A DNA stretch of 64,000 bases, from contig NZ_OBDO01000015.1 in the NCBI RefSeq assembly GCF_900215145.1, forward strand, positions 18,100 through 82,099, in the 5' to 3' direction. Positions 32,618 through 42,144 of the stretch are shown piece by piece; within the stretch, counting starts at the first letter, position 1, and each line of letters opens with the position of its first letter. A program made the translations under genes and the position numbers. The notes below the pieces were generated by a model. The model saw only the letters and a program-made list of their open reading frames with translations. It was not told where the DNA came from and did not search any database. Source of the DNA: Geodermatophilus sabuli (lineage in GTDB: Bacteria; Actinomycetota; Actinomycetes; Mycobacteriales; Geodermatophilaceae).

Positions 32618-33967
32618 ATGACCAAGCAGATCCACCTGGCGGCGCACTTCCCCGGGGTCAACAACACCACCGTGTGGAGCGACCCGGCCGCCGGCAGCCA
32701 CATCGAGTTCTCCTCCTTCGCCCGGTTCGCGCAGGCGGCCGAGCGCGGGAAGTTCGACTTCCTGTTCCTCGCCGAGGGGCTGCGGCTGCGCGAGCAGAAC
32801 GGCGAGATCTACGACCTCGACGTCGTCGGCCGGCCCGACACGTTCACCGTGCTGGCCGCGCTCGCCGCCGTCACCGACCGCCTCGGCCTGACCGGCACGA
32901 TCAACTCGACGTTCAACGAGCCCTACGAGGTGGCCCGCCAGTTCGCCACGCTCGACCACCTCTCCGGTGGGCGGGCGGCCTGGAACGTCGTCACCTCCTG
33001 GGACGCGTTCACCGGCGAGAACTTCCGGCGCGGCGGGTTCCTGGCGCAGGACCAGCGCTACGAGCGGGCCCGGACGTTCCTGGAGACCGTGCTGGAGCTG
33101 ACCGGCTCGTGGCGGGGCGACGAGATCGTCGCGGACAAGGACAGCGGGGTGTTCCTGCGTGACCCGCAGGCCGGCAGTTTCCGGCACCGCGACGCGCACT
33201 TCGACATCGCGGGGCGGTTCGACGTGCCCCGCAGCCCGCAGGGGCACCCGGTGGTCTTCCAGGCCGGGGACTCCGAGGAGGGCCGGGAGTTCGCCGCGGC
33301 CAGCGCGGACGCGATCTTCAGCCGGCACAGCACCAAGGACGCCGGGCAGGCGTTCTACGCCGACGTCAAGGGCCGGCTGGCGAGGTACGGCCGCTCCCGC
33401 GACTCGCTGCTCGTCCTCCCCGCGGCGACGTTCGTCATCGGCGACACCGACGCCCAGGCCGCGGAGCTGGCGCACGAGGTGCGGCGCCAGCAGGTCTCCG
33501 GGCAGACGGCCCTGCGGTTCCTCGAGCAGGTGTGGAACCGCGACCTGTCCGGCTACGACCCCGACGGGCCGCTGCCCGAGGTCGACCCGGTGGTGGGGGA
33601 GGGGCACGTCGCGCAGGGCCGGGCGCAGGTGCGCATGTACCGGGACCCGGTGGCCACCGCACGGCAGTGGCGCGAGCTCGCCGCGGAGAAGGGCTACTCG
33701 ATCCGGGAGCTGATGATCGAGGTGCAGAGCCGGCAGACGTTCGTCGGCAGCCCGGGCACGGTCGCGGCGTCGATCGACGACCTGGTGCAGTCCGACGCCA
33801 GTGACGGCTTCATCCTCGTCCCGCACATCACGCCGGGCGGGCTGGACCCGTTCGTCGACACCGTCGTCCCGCTGCTGCAGGAGCGCGGTGTGTTCCGCGC
33901 CGACTACGAGGGCACCACCCTCCGCGACCACCTCGGGCTGCCGCCGGTGGGCGTGCCCGACGCCTGA
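32618..33967 (+). CDS. LLM-class monooxygenase, NtaA/SnaA/DszA family (YxeK-like)
   Basis: 449 residues, full length for the family. HLAAHFPGVNNTTVWSDP, FARFAQAAERGKFDFLFLAEG, LTGTINSTFNEPYEVARQFATLDHLSGGRAAWNVVTSWD and GTTLRDHLGLP are characteristic. Bacillus YxeK and YtnJ, of this family, work with a GNAT acetyltransferase and an amino-acid-type ABC importer on S-alkyl cysteine compounds, and the same partners sit convergently at 34.1-38.5 kb. C-S cleavage of an acetylated S-substituted cysteine is my inference; nitrilotriacetate or dibenzothiophene-sulfone-like substrates are alternatives. Two hairpins follow. Confidence 0.87.
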   Translation: MTKQIHLAAHFPGVNNTTVWSDPAAGSHIEFSSFARFAQAAERGKFDFLFLAEGLRLREQNGEIYDLDVVGRPDTFTVLAALAAVTDRLGLTGTINSTFNEPYEVARQFATLDHLSGGRAAWNVVTSWDAFTGENFRRGGFLAQDQRYERARTFLETVLELTGSWRGDEIVADKDSGVFLRDPQAGSFRHRDAHFDIAGRFDVPRSPQGHPVVFQAGDSEEGREFAAASADAIFSRHSTKDAGQAFYADVKGRLARYGRSRDSLLVLPAATFVIGDTDAQAAELAHEVRRQQVSGQTALRFLEQVWNRDLSGYDPDGPLPEVDPVVGEGHVAQGRAQVRMYRDPVATARQWRELAAEKGYSIRELMIEVQSRQTFVGSPGTVAASIDDLVQSDASDGFILVPHITPGGLDPFVDTVVPLLQERGVFRADYEGTTLRDHLGLPPVGVPDA

Positions 33968-33980
33968 CCCGTTGCCGATC

Positions 33981-34026
33981 TTCCTCGTGCTCTGCCGGTG
34001 CTGCAGGACCCGCAGAGCACGAGGAA
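33981..34026 (+). terminator. 15-bp perfect hairpin after the monooxygenase
   Basis: TTCCTCGTGCTCTGC (33981-33995) pairs perfectly with 34012-34026; the loop is 16 nt. Terminates the rightward operon. Confidence 0.6.
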
Positions 34027-34073
34027 CACCCGCAGTGCGCCGGTCCGGTCTCGGCGCCACCGCCACCGACGGA

Positions 34074-34107
34074 CGAGGGCCCCTCCCGGGATCGGGAGGG
34101 GCCCTCG
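34074..34107. terminator. Bidirectional terminator between convergent operons
   Basis: Perfect 15-bp stem (CGAGGGCCCCTCCCG, 34074-34088, with 34093-34107) and a tight GGAT loop, ending in TCGTGT. Sits 22 bp from the stop of the leftward binding-protein gene. Confidence 0.8.
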
Positions 34108-34129
34108 TCGTGTCAGGCGTCGGCCGGCG

Positions 34130-35152
34130 TCAGGACGCCACCTCCGGGTTGACCTCCGGCGCGTCGACGGCCTCGTCGCCCAGGCCCCACCGCTGCAGGG
34201 TCCGCTCGTAGGTGCCGTCGTCGAACACGTGCTGCAGGGCGGCCTGGACGGCGTCGACCAGGCCGGTGCCCTTGAGCGTGGTCGCGGCGACGTAGGTGGT
34301 GTTGGGCCACCCGGCGTTGACCGTGCCGACGATGTCCACCTCGCCGACCGAGGCCTGGTACACGGCGTTGGGGTTGGGGCCCAGGTAGGTGTCGATGCGG
34401 CCGGACTGCAGCGCCAGCATGGTGTCGGCGACGTTGGCGTAGTACTCCAACGTGGCCGGCTCGAGGCCGGCGGCCTCGTTCTGGGCGTTCCAGTCCAGCA
34501 GGATCCGCTCCTGGTTGGTGCCGGACCCCACCGCGACGGTGAGGCCGGCGACGTCCTCCGGCCCCTCGATCGACAGGTCGCTGCCGGTCGCGGCGGTGAA
34601 GGCCATGACCCCCTCGCGGTAGGTCGCGAAGTCGAACAGCTCCAGCCGGGCGGCGTTGACGCCGACGTTGCTGAACACCGCCTCGAGGTCGCCGCTCTGC
34701 AGCGCCAGCGGCCACTGCTCCCAGGCGACGTTGACCACCTCGAGCTCCAGGCCCACGGAGTCGGCGACCAGGGAGGCGATGTCCACCTCGCTGCCGACGA
34801 CGGTGGCGTTGTCGTCGGCCAGGAAGCCCAGCGGCGGCTCGCCGGAGCCGACGACGCCGACCCGCAGCACCCCGTCCTCGGCGATCGTCGCCGGGACCAG
34901 GCCCGCGGCGTCGGGGTCCTCGTCGGTGCGGACCCGGTCGGCCTGCTCGGAGCTGGTGTCGACCACCAGCGGTGTCGCGGTCTCGCCGGCCGCGGCGGCC
35001 TCGGCCGCGACGTCGGCGCGCTGGCCGGACTCGATCTCGGCGGAGCTGGTGCAGGCGGACAGGAACACCACCGTGGACAGCACCAGGGCGGTGCGGAGGG
35101 GGAGGGCGGCCGCCGGACGGGCGGCGCGGGAACGGGATCGGGTGCGGGTCAT
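34130..35152 (-). CDS. Amino-acid ABC transporter substrate-binding lipoprotein (1)
   Basis: 340 residues. Lipobox FLSAC (Cys34). Bacterial SBP family 3 pattern: GVLRVGVVGSGEPPLGFLADDNATVVGSEVDIASLVADSVGLELEVV, VGSGTNQERILLDWN and ALQSGRIDTYLGPN. These bind polar amino acids such as cystine, glutamine or opine-like compounds. Last gene of the leftward transporter operon; a paralogue (35179-36146) lies just upstream, so the system uses two receptors with one permease and ATPase. With a SAM-IV switch at the head of the operon, a sulfur amino acid ligand is likely. Confidence 0.9.
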   Translation of the reverse strand: MTRTRSRSRAARPAAALPLRTALVLSTVVFLSACTSSAEIESGQRADVAAEAAAAGETATPLVVDTSSEQADRVRTDEDPDAAGLVPATIAEDGVLRVGVVGSGEPPLGFLADDNATVVGSEVDIASLVADSVGLELEVVNVAWEQWPLALQSGDLEAVFSNVGVNAARLELFDFATYREGVMAFTAATGSDLSIEGPEDVAGLTVAVGSGTNQERILLDWNAQNEAAGLEPATLEYYANVADTMLALQSGRIDTYLGPNPNAVYQASVGEVDIVGTVNAGWPNTTYVAATTLKGTGLVDAVQAALQHVFDDGTYERTLQRWGLGDEAVDAPEVNPEVAS

Positions 35153-35178
35153 CGGTCTACTCCTCGGGAGTGCGGGGT

Positions 35179-36146
35179 TCAGGCGCCCAGGCCGGGCGGG
35201 TTGGTCTCGGCGCGGTCGATCGCCTCGGCCTGCAGGCCCCAGCGTTCGAGCACCTGCTGGTAGGTGCCGTCCTCGATGGCGGAGTTGATGGCCGCGGTGA
35301 ACGCCTCGGCCAGGCCGTTGCCCTTGGCGGTGGCGACGGCGATCTCGGCCGTGTCCGGCCACCCGCCGTTGACGGTGCCGGCGATCGCGAAGTCCTCCGG
35401 TGCCACGGCGGCGCTGTAGGCGGCGGTGGCGTTGGGCCGAAGTAGGTGTCGATGCGGCCGGACTGCAGCGCCAGGACGGCGTCGTTGTAGGCCTCGTAGT
35501 AGTCGATCCGGACCGGTTCCAGGCCGTTGGCGCGGTTCTCCTCGTCCCAGGCCAGCAGGACCTGCTCCTGGTTGGTCCCCGAGCCCACGGCCACGGTGCG
35601 GCCGGCGATGTCGGCGGCCCCGTCGATCCGCAGGTCGCTGTCAGCGGCGACCAGCCAGCCCAGCTGGTCGACCCGGTAGGAGGAGAAGTCGAACAGTTGC
35701 TTGCGCTCCTCGGTCACCGTGACGTTGGAGATGGTGGCGTCGACCTCGCCGGACTGCGTGGCCAGTGGCCAGTTGGACCAGTCGTTGACGACCAGTTCCA
35801 GCTCGAGGTCCAGGGCGTCGGCGACCAGCGTGGCGATGTCGGTCTCGCTGCCGATCACGGTCTCGTTGTCGTCGGCGTAGAAGCCCAGCGGCACCGCGCC
35901 CTGGGTGATGGACACCCGCAGCACGCCGTCGGGGAAGGCGCCGTCGGGCAGCAGGTCGATGGCCTTCCGGCTCGGCGTCGTGTGGATGCGGTCCTGGTCG
36001 GGGCCGGTGTCCACGGCCAGCGCGGTGCCCTGCTCGCTGCGGGCCTGCTCCTCGATCTCGGCGGTGCTGCTGCACGCCCCCAGCGCCAGCACGGAGACGG
36101 CGGCCAGGACGGGGACGAGGCGGGCTCGTCGGGTACGGGCGGTCAC
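35179..36146 (-). CDS. Amino-acid ABC transporter substrate-binding lipoprotein (2), frameshifted
   Basis: Reads as 329 residues with a nonsense Pro/Arg-rich tail, but the correct C-terminus (PEDFAIAGTVNGGWPDTAEI, to LGA) is intact in the next frame. One missing G in the run at 35434-35436 (GTTGGGCC; the paralogue has four G in the same codon context) explains it; restoring it gives 322 residues. Lipobox ALGAC (Cys25) and SBP family 3 motifs (GVLRVSITQGAVPLGFYADDNETVIGSE, VGSGTNQEQVLLAW, ALQSGRIDTYFGPN) match the neighbouring paralogue. GTG start. Real mutation or sequencing error cannot be told apart here; the rest shows no decay, so error is favoured. Confidence 0.8.
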
Positions 36147-36239
36147 GGGGTTCTCTCTCTTCCGGGGGCACGCGGGCGCGTGCCATCGACGGGCGGCACG
36201 GGAGTGCGCCGTCCGGGGGTTCGCGGGGGGAGCGGTCCT

Positions 36240-37027
<788 letters not shown>

Positions 37028-37031
<4 letters not shown>

Positions 37032-38017
37032 CGGGTCCCCTCCCGGTCAGCGTTGCGGACGGTGCTGACCCGGGCCAGGCCGGCGGTCAGGTTGGCGCGC
37101 AGCCGCTGCAGCGGTGTCGGCGGCAGCGTGCGGACGGCGCCGCGGGCGTAGTACCGCTCGACGTGGTACTGGATGACGGTGACCACGGTGGTCAGGACGA
37201 CGTACCAGACCGCGGCCACGACGAGCATCGGGAGCACCCGCTGGGTGCGCCCGTAGATCACGCTGACGGTGTAGAAGAGCTCGCCGAGGGCCAGGACGTA
37301 GACGATCGAGGTGCCCTTGAACAGGCCGATGATCTCGTTGACCGCCGTCGGCACGATCGCGCGCATGGCCTGCGGCAGCACGATGCGGGTGCTCTGCCGG
37401 CGCCGCGGGATGCCGAGGGAGGCGGCCGCCTCCAGCTGGCCCTGGTCGACCGAGAGGATCCCGGCGCGCACGATCTCGGCGGAGTAGGCCGCCTGGTGCA
37501 GGCCCAGGCCCAGCACCGCCGCGCCGAACTTGTCGATCAGCGACAGCGTGTCGACGCTGGCGAAGGACGGACCGAACGGGAGCCCGAAGTCCAGCGACTG
37601 GTACAGGTAGGCGAGGTTGTACCAGAGCAGCAGCTGCAGGATCAGCGGCACCGAGCGGAACACCCAGGTGTAGCCCCAGCTGACCGCCTGCAGCAGCGGC
37701 GAGCGGGACAGCCGCATGAGCGCCAGCACCGTGCCGAGCGCGAAACCGAGCACCGCGGTGATCAGGGTGAGCTGGATCGTCGTCCACACGCCGCGGACGA
37801 TCGACTCCTCGGTGAGGTAGGCCGCGACGACGTCCCACTCCCACCGCGGGTTCGTGACCAGTGAGTTGACCACCATCGCCAGCAGGACGGCGACGACGGC
37901 GGTGGCCACCCAGCGGCCGGGGTTGCGGGCGGGCACCACCCGCAGCTGGTCGTAGGGCGTCCCGGTCGGCGGGGGAGCGGCGGTCCCCGCGGTCGGGCGG
38001 GGGACGACGGTGGTCAT
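37028..38017 (-). CDS. Amino-acid ABC transporter permease (HisM/TcyB type)
   Basis: 329 residues with an unusual Pro/Thr-rich cytoplasmic extension of about 40 residues, then five or so helices. Motifs: VLGFALGTVLALMRLSRSPLL, WVFRSVPLILQLLLWYNLAYL, YSAEIVRAGILSVDQGQLEAAASLGIPRRRQSTRIVLPQAMRAIVPTAVNE (EAA loop) and FKGTSIVYVLALGELF. This is the His/Glu/Arg/opine subfamily. Only one permease gene, so it works as a homodimer. ATGA overlap with the GNAT gene upstream. Confidence 0.93.
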
Positions 38018-38546
38018 CGGGGGTCTCCCAGGGGCTTCTCGAAGGCGTAGCCGAGCTGTCCCGGGGGCAGGGTGCGCAGCGTCGCCAGGTCGGTGGGGCG
38101 GGGGACGGCGGGGTCGAACAGGGGCGTCCAGCCGGCGGCCAGGTAGAGCGCCTTGGCCTCGGGCTGGCGTGGACCGGTGGTCAGGTACATCCGCGTGTAG
38201 CCACCGGCCGCGGCGCGCGTCTCCAGCTCGGCGAGCACGCGGCGGGCCAGGCCACGGCGGCGGTGCGCCGCGGAGGTCCACATCCGCTTCACCTCGGCGG
38301 TGCCCGGATCGGCGTGCCGGCGGTAGGCGCCGCCGGCGACGGGTGCGCCGTCCTCCAGCAGCAGGATCAGCTCGCCGTCGGGGGCAGGAACTCCTCGGCC
38401 GGGAAGCGCGCCATCTCCTCGGCGGCCCCGCCGAACAGGTCGCCGTAGCGGGTGTCGTACTCGACGGTGAGCTCGGCGAACAGCGGCGCGGCCAGCGTGT
38501 CGTGCGGGTGGACGGGCACCACCTCCAGGCCGGGTGAGGTCGTCAC
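38014..38546 (-). CDS. GNAT N-acetyltransferase, frameshifted
   Basis: N-terminus (VTTSPGLEVVPVHPHDTLAA...EEMARFPAEEFLPP) and C-terminus (DGELILLLEDGAPVAGGAYR..., acetyl-CoA loop TSAAHRRRGLARRVLAELE, LTTGPRQPEAKALYLAAGW) are in different frames. Adding one base to the G5 run at 38380-38384 restores a 177-residue GNAT. The acetyl-CoA pyrophosphate motif R-R-x-G-L-A is intact. Placement first in a cyst(e)ine-type ABC operon under a SAM-IV switch recalls Bacillus YtmI/YxeL, which acetylate S-substituted cysteines before C-S cleavage. GTG start overlaps the small ORF upstream. Confidence 0.78.
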
Positions 38547-38602
38547 CGGGCCACCAGCACGGTGGCGGTGCCGCCGGTGCAGCGGCGGGCGGTGCGGGAC
38601 AT
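38543..38602 (-). CDS. Tiny ORF (19 aa) coupled to the GNAT gene
   Basis: ATG frame MSRTARRCTGGTATVLVAR with a TGGAGC ribosome site; its TGA overlaps the GNAT start (GTGA). The sequence around its start, CTGGAGCACCCGCATGTCCCGC, split as CTGGAGC + ACCCGCATGTCCCGC, recurs before the flavoprotein at 39190 on the other strand, which suggests an inverted duplication of the leader region. May serve only for re-initiation. Confidence 0.4.
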   Translation of the reverse strand: MSRTARRCTGGTATVLVAR

Positions 38603-38725
38603 GCGGGTGCTCCAGAGGACGCAGGGGGTGGGGAGGGGCGCGGGCACGCCGACGGCACCGCGGATCGCGGTGGGCAGGCGCGAGCAGGGCCGCGCGGACC
38701 GGCGGGACCGGTCAGGGGGAATGCG

Positions 38726-38827
38726 TCAGCGACAGAGCGCGCTGTCGGTACGCAGGAGGTCGACCGTCGGCCGACCGACCAGGTCGGCCGAGAGGTCGCG
38801 GACGCTCGGCGTGCTCGCGGTGCTCAC
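38726..38827 (-). CDS. Leader peptide C (33 aa, VDLLRTDSALC motif)
   Basis: GTG start with GAGGAG site; 33 codons ending GRPTVDLLRTDSALCR. Lies just after the SAM-IV riboswitch and about 180 bp ahead of the GNAT gene, so the transporter operon has two stacked sulfur sensors: aptamer, then leader ORF. Confidence 0.7.
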   Translation of the reverse strand: MSTASTPSVRDLSADLVGRPTVDLLRTDSALCR

Positions 38828-38858
38828 GGGGGCGTGCTCCTCGTTCAGAGCCCGGGAG

Positions 38859-38973
38859 GGCTGCGGACTTGCCGACGCGGGGTGCGTCGGCCTGGTCGTC
38901 ACCCGGGGCACCCCGTCGCAGCGGAGGGTTGCCGGCCAGCGAGCCGGGGCTTGGTGCTGGCACTCAGGACCTG
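38859..38973 (-). ncRNA. SAM-IV riboswitch upstream of the ABC transporter operon
   Basis: On the minus strand: GGTCCTGAGTGCCAGC, AAGCCCCGGCTCGCTGG, CCGGCAACCCTCC, GGGGTGCCCCGGGTGA, GACC and a GGCAAGTCCGC tail. Core blocks are identical to the copy at 26576. The promoter (TTGACG, complement of 39004-39009; 18 bp; TATCGT, complement of 38980-38985) places the transcription start at the first base of the aptamer. Confidence 0.88.
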
Positions 38974-38979
38974 GCCGGG

Positions 38980-39030
38980 ACGATAGGCACGCAGTGTCAT
39001 ATCCGTCAATCCCGATCGGTTTGGTAGACA
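38980..39030. promoter_or_regulatory. Bidirectional sulfur promoter region, copy 2
   Basis: Leftward TTGACG/TATCGT (18-bp spacer) drives the SAM-IV RNA; rightward, a TAGACAT -10 at 39025-39031 with the opposed CCGTCA as -35 drives leader D. The block TCTACCAAACCGATCGGG-ATTGACGG is shared with copy 1 (26513-26570). The conserved CCGATCGG core between the promoters is a candidate regulator site. Confidence 0.6.
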
Positions 39031-39073
39031 TTGCAGCGGCGGTTCGCACGACGACGAGGGCGGGGGAGGGGAC

Positions 39074-39151
39074 GTGACCCGATCGGAGCTGGCGCAGCGA
39101 CGGCACGTCGACCTGCTCCGCACCTGCAGCGCCCTGTGTCCGGGGGCCTGA
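39074..39151 (+). CDS. Leader peptide D (25 aa, RRHVDLLRTCSALC motif)
   Basis: GTG start with a GGGAGGGG site; 25 codons ending QRRHVDLLRTCSALCPGA. Closest of the four to the short actinobacterial leader ORFs with R-H-x-D-L-x-R-x-x-S-x-x-C that I know from sulfate/cysteine loci in Streptomyces. Sits 38 bp before the large FAD/NAD(P)-binding protein gene. Confidence 0.75.
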   Translation: MTRSELAQRRHVDLLRTCSALCPGA

Positions 39152-39189
39152 CCCGGCCCGTCCGACCCCCCGTACTGGAGCGCACCCGC

Positions 39190-41127
39190 ATGTCCCGCCC
39201 CGATCTCCGCCGCACCCGCACGCTCGTCGTCGTCGGCGCCGGTCCCACCGCGATCGGCGTCCTCGAGCGCCTGGTCGCCTCGGCCCCCGAGCTCGCCGAC
39301 GGCCGGCGGCTGCACGTCCACCTCGTCGACCCGTACCCACCGGGCGGCGGCCGCGTCTGGCGCGCCGCCCAGCCGGACCTGCTGTGGGCCAACTCGCTCG
39401 TCGGCGACGTCACCGTGCTGCCCGACCCCTCCGTCGTGGTCGACGGCCCGGTGGGGGAGGGCACCACGCTGTGGCAGTGGGTGTGCGACGTCGCCCGCTC
39501 CCGTCCGGACGGGGACCCGATCGGGCGGGAGGCGCGGCGGCTCGGCCCGGCGTCCTTCCCGTCCCGGCCGCTGGTCAACGCCTACCTGGGCTGGGTGCTC
39601 GACACGGTGGTGGCCGCGGCCGCGCCGCAGGTCGACGTCTCCCTGCACGCCACCCGGGTGCTCGACGTCGCCGACGGCCCGGCCGGGACCCGGGTCCGGC
39701 TGGCCGACGGGACGGAGCTGGCCGCCGACGCCGTCGTGCTGGCCCAGGGGCACCTGGACGCGCGGCCGACGGCGGCCGAGCGGGCCACCGCGGAGGTCGC
39801 GGCCCGCTCCGGCCTCACCTACGTGCCCACCGGCTACACCGCCGACCTGGACCTCTCCGCGCTCGCGCCGGGGCAGGACGTCCTCGTGCGCGGGGCGGGC
39901 CTGGCGTTCGTCGACCTCGCGGTGCTGCTGACCAGCGGCCGCGGCGGGCGGTTCGCCCGCGACGACGACGGCCGGCTGCGCTACCGGCCCTCCGGCCGCG
40001 AGCCGGTGCTGCACGTGGGCTCGCGCCGCGGCGTTCCGTACCGGTCGAAGCTCGGCTACCCGTGGGGCGGCCCGCCGGTGCCGCTGCGCTTCTTCACCCT
40101 CGCCGCCATCGACGAGGACTTCGGCGCGTCGCGGCGGCTGGACCTGCGGTCCGACCTCGCGCCGCTGATCGAGCGGGAGCTGGCCTGGGCGCACTACACC
40201 GAGCTGTTCCGGGCGTTCCCCGAGCGCACCGCCGTGCCGTGGCCGGAGTTCGCCGAGGCCTACGCCGCGGCGACGACCTCCCGTGCCGAGCGGGCCCTGG
40301 TCGCCCGGGCGGTGCCCGACCCGGTCGACCGGTTCGACCTCGCCGCGCTGGACCGCCCGCTGGCCGGCCGGTGGTTCGCCGACCCGGAGGCGCTGCAGGA
40401 CGCGGTGCGCCGGCACGTCCGGGCCGACCTCGAGCGGTCCGCCGACCCGCGGTTCAGCACCGACGCCGCCGTCTTCACCGCGCTGCTGCAGTGCCACGGC
40501 ACGATCGCCGCGCTGGCCACGGCACGGCGGCTCACGGCCCGCGCCGAGTCCGAGGAACTGGCCGGCTGGTGGATGAACCTGTTCAGCTACCTCGCCAGCG
40601 GGCCGCCGGGCCCGCGCCTGGAGGAGCTGCTCGCGCTGTCGGAGGCCGGGGTGCTCCGGTTCCTCGGCGCCGACGTCGAGGTGGTCCTGGACGCGGACGC
40701 CGGGGTCTTCCGCGCCCGCTCGGCCAGCTGCCCCGGGGTGACCGAGGCCCGTGCCCTGGTCGAGGCCCGGGTGCCGACGCCGGACGTCACCGCCACCCCG
40801 GACCCCGTGGTCACCGGCCTGCTCTCCCGCGGCGAGGGGCGCGAGCGGGTGCTGGCCGACCGCGGCGTCGCCGGTGGGGTCCGCGGCACCGGGCGGCTGG
40901 ACGTCGACGCCGGCCTCCGGCTCCGCACCGCGTCCGGGGCGTCGCACCCGACGATCCGCGCGGTCGGCTACTGGACGGCCGGCGCGCAGGTGGCCGCCTT
41001 CGCCCGGCCGCACACCAACGCGCCGTTCTTCCGCCAGAACGACGCCCTGGCCCGCGACCTGTGGCGGGACCTGACCGGCGCGGCCACGGGACCCGCCGTC
41101 ACCGTGCTCGCCGCCGGGGCGGCCTGA
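39190..41127 (+). CDS. Large FAD/NAD(P)-binding protein
   Basis: 645 residues. N-terminal Rossmann motif TLVVVGAGPTAIGVLERLVAS, then VHLVDPYPPGGGRVWRAAQPDLLWANSLVGDVT, a pattern of the FAD-NAD(P)-binding family (PF13454-like) often annotated only as adenylate-binding hypothetical protein. A second VLAQGHLDARPTAAE segment and the terminal YWTAGAQVAAFARPHTNAPFFRQND support a flavoprotein. Soluble. Substrate unknown. The cysteine-type leader peptide upstream and the shared sulfur promoter imply a role in sulfur assimilation, possibly as an N- or S-oxygenase. Confidence 0.83.
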   Translation: MSRPDLRRTRTLVVVGAGPTAIGVLERLVASAPELADGRRLHVHLVDPYPPGGGRVWRAAQPDLLWANSLVGDVTVLPDPSVVVDGPVGEGTTLWQWVCDVARSRPDGDPIGREARRLGPASFPSRPLVNAYLGWVLDTVVAAAAPQVDVSLHATRVLDVADGPAGTRVRLADGTELAADAVVLAQGHLDARPTAAERATAEVAARSGLTYVPTGYTADLDLSALAPGQDVLVRGAGLAFVDLAVLLTSGRGGRFARDDDGRLRYRPSGREPVLHVGSRRGVPYRSKLGYPWGGPPVPLRFFTLAAIDEDFGASRRLDLRSDLAPLIERELAWAHYTELFRAFPERTAVPWPEFAEAYAAATTSRAERALVARAVPDPVDRFDLAALDRPLAGRWFADPEALQDAVRRHVRADLERSADPRFSTDAAVFTALLQCHGTIAALATARRLTARAESEELAGWWMNLFSYLASGPPGPRLEELLALSEAGVLRFLGADVEVVLDADAGVFRARSASCPGVTEARALVEARVPTPDVTATPDPVVTGLLSRGEGRERVLADRGVAGGVRGTGRLDVDAGLRLRTASGASHPTIRAVGYWTAGAQVAAFARPHTNAPFFRQNDALARDLWRDLTGAATGPAVTVLAAGAA

Positions 41128-41272
41128 CCCGGAGCCGGCGCCGCGCCTGGTGACCGGCGCCCGCACGCGGTCGGGTGGTCTCCCGCCCGGCGGGAACAGG
41201 GCTGCCGCCCGTCGGGTTCGGCGCGTGCAATGGCGCGCCCGCGCCATCCCCGCCCTCATCGGAGGACCCCGC

Positions 41273-42127
<855 letters not shown>

Positions 42128-42144
42128 GCCGCCCCCGGGGCGCC

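Noticed and set aside
35157..35440. Alternative C-terminus of the second SBP as a real protein end
   Set aside because: Pro/Arg-rich frame-shifted tail; the conserved SBP ending is intact in the adjacent frame.
39022..39030. McbR-type TAGAC-N6-GTCTA operator at the sulfur promoter
   Set aside because: Only one half-site (GGTAGACAT) is present, and it is not kept in the 26.5-kb copy (GGTAGAGAT).
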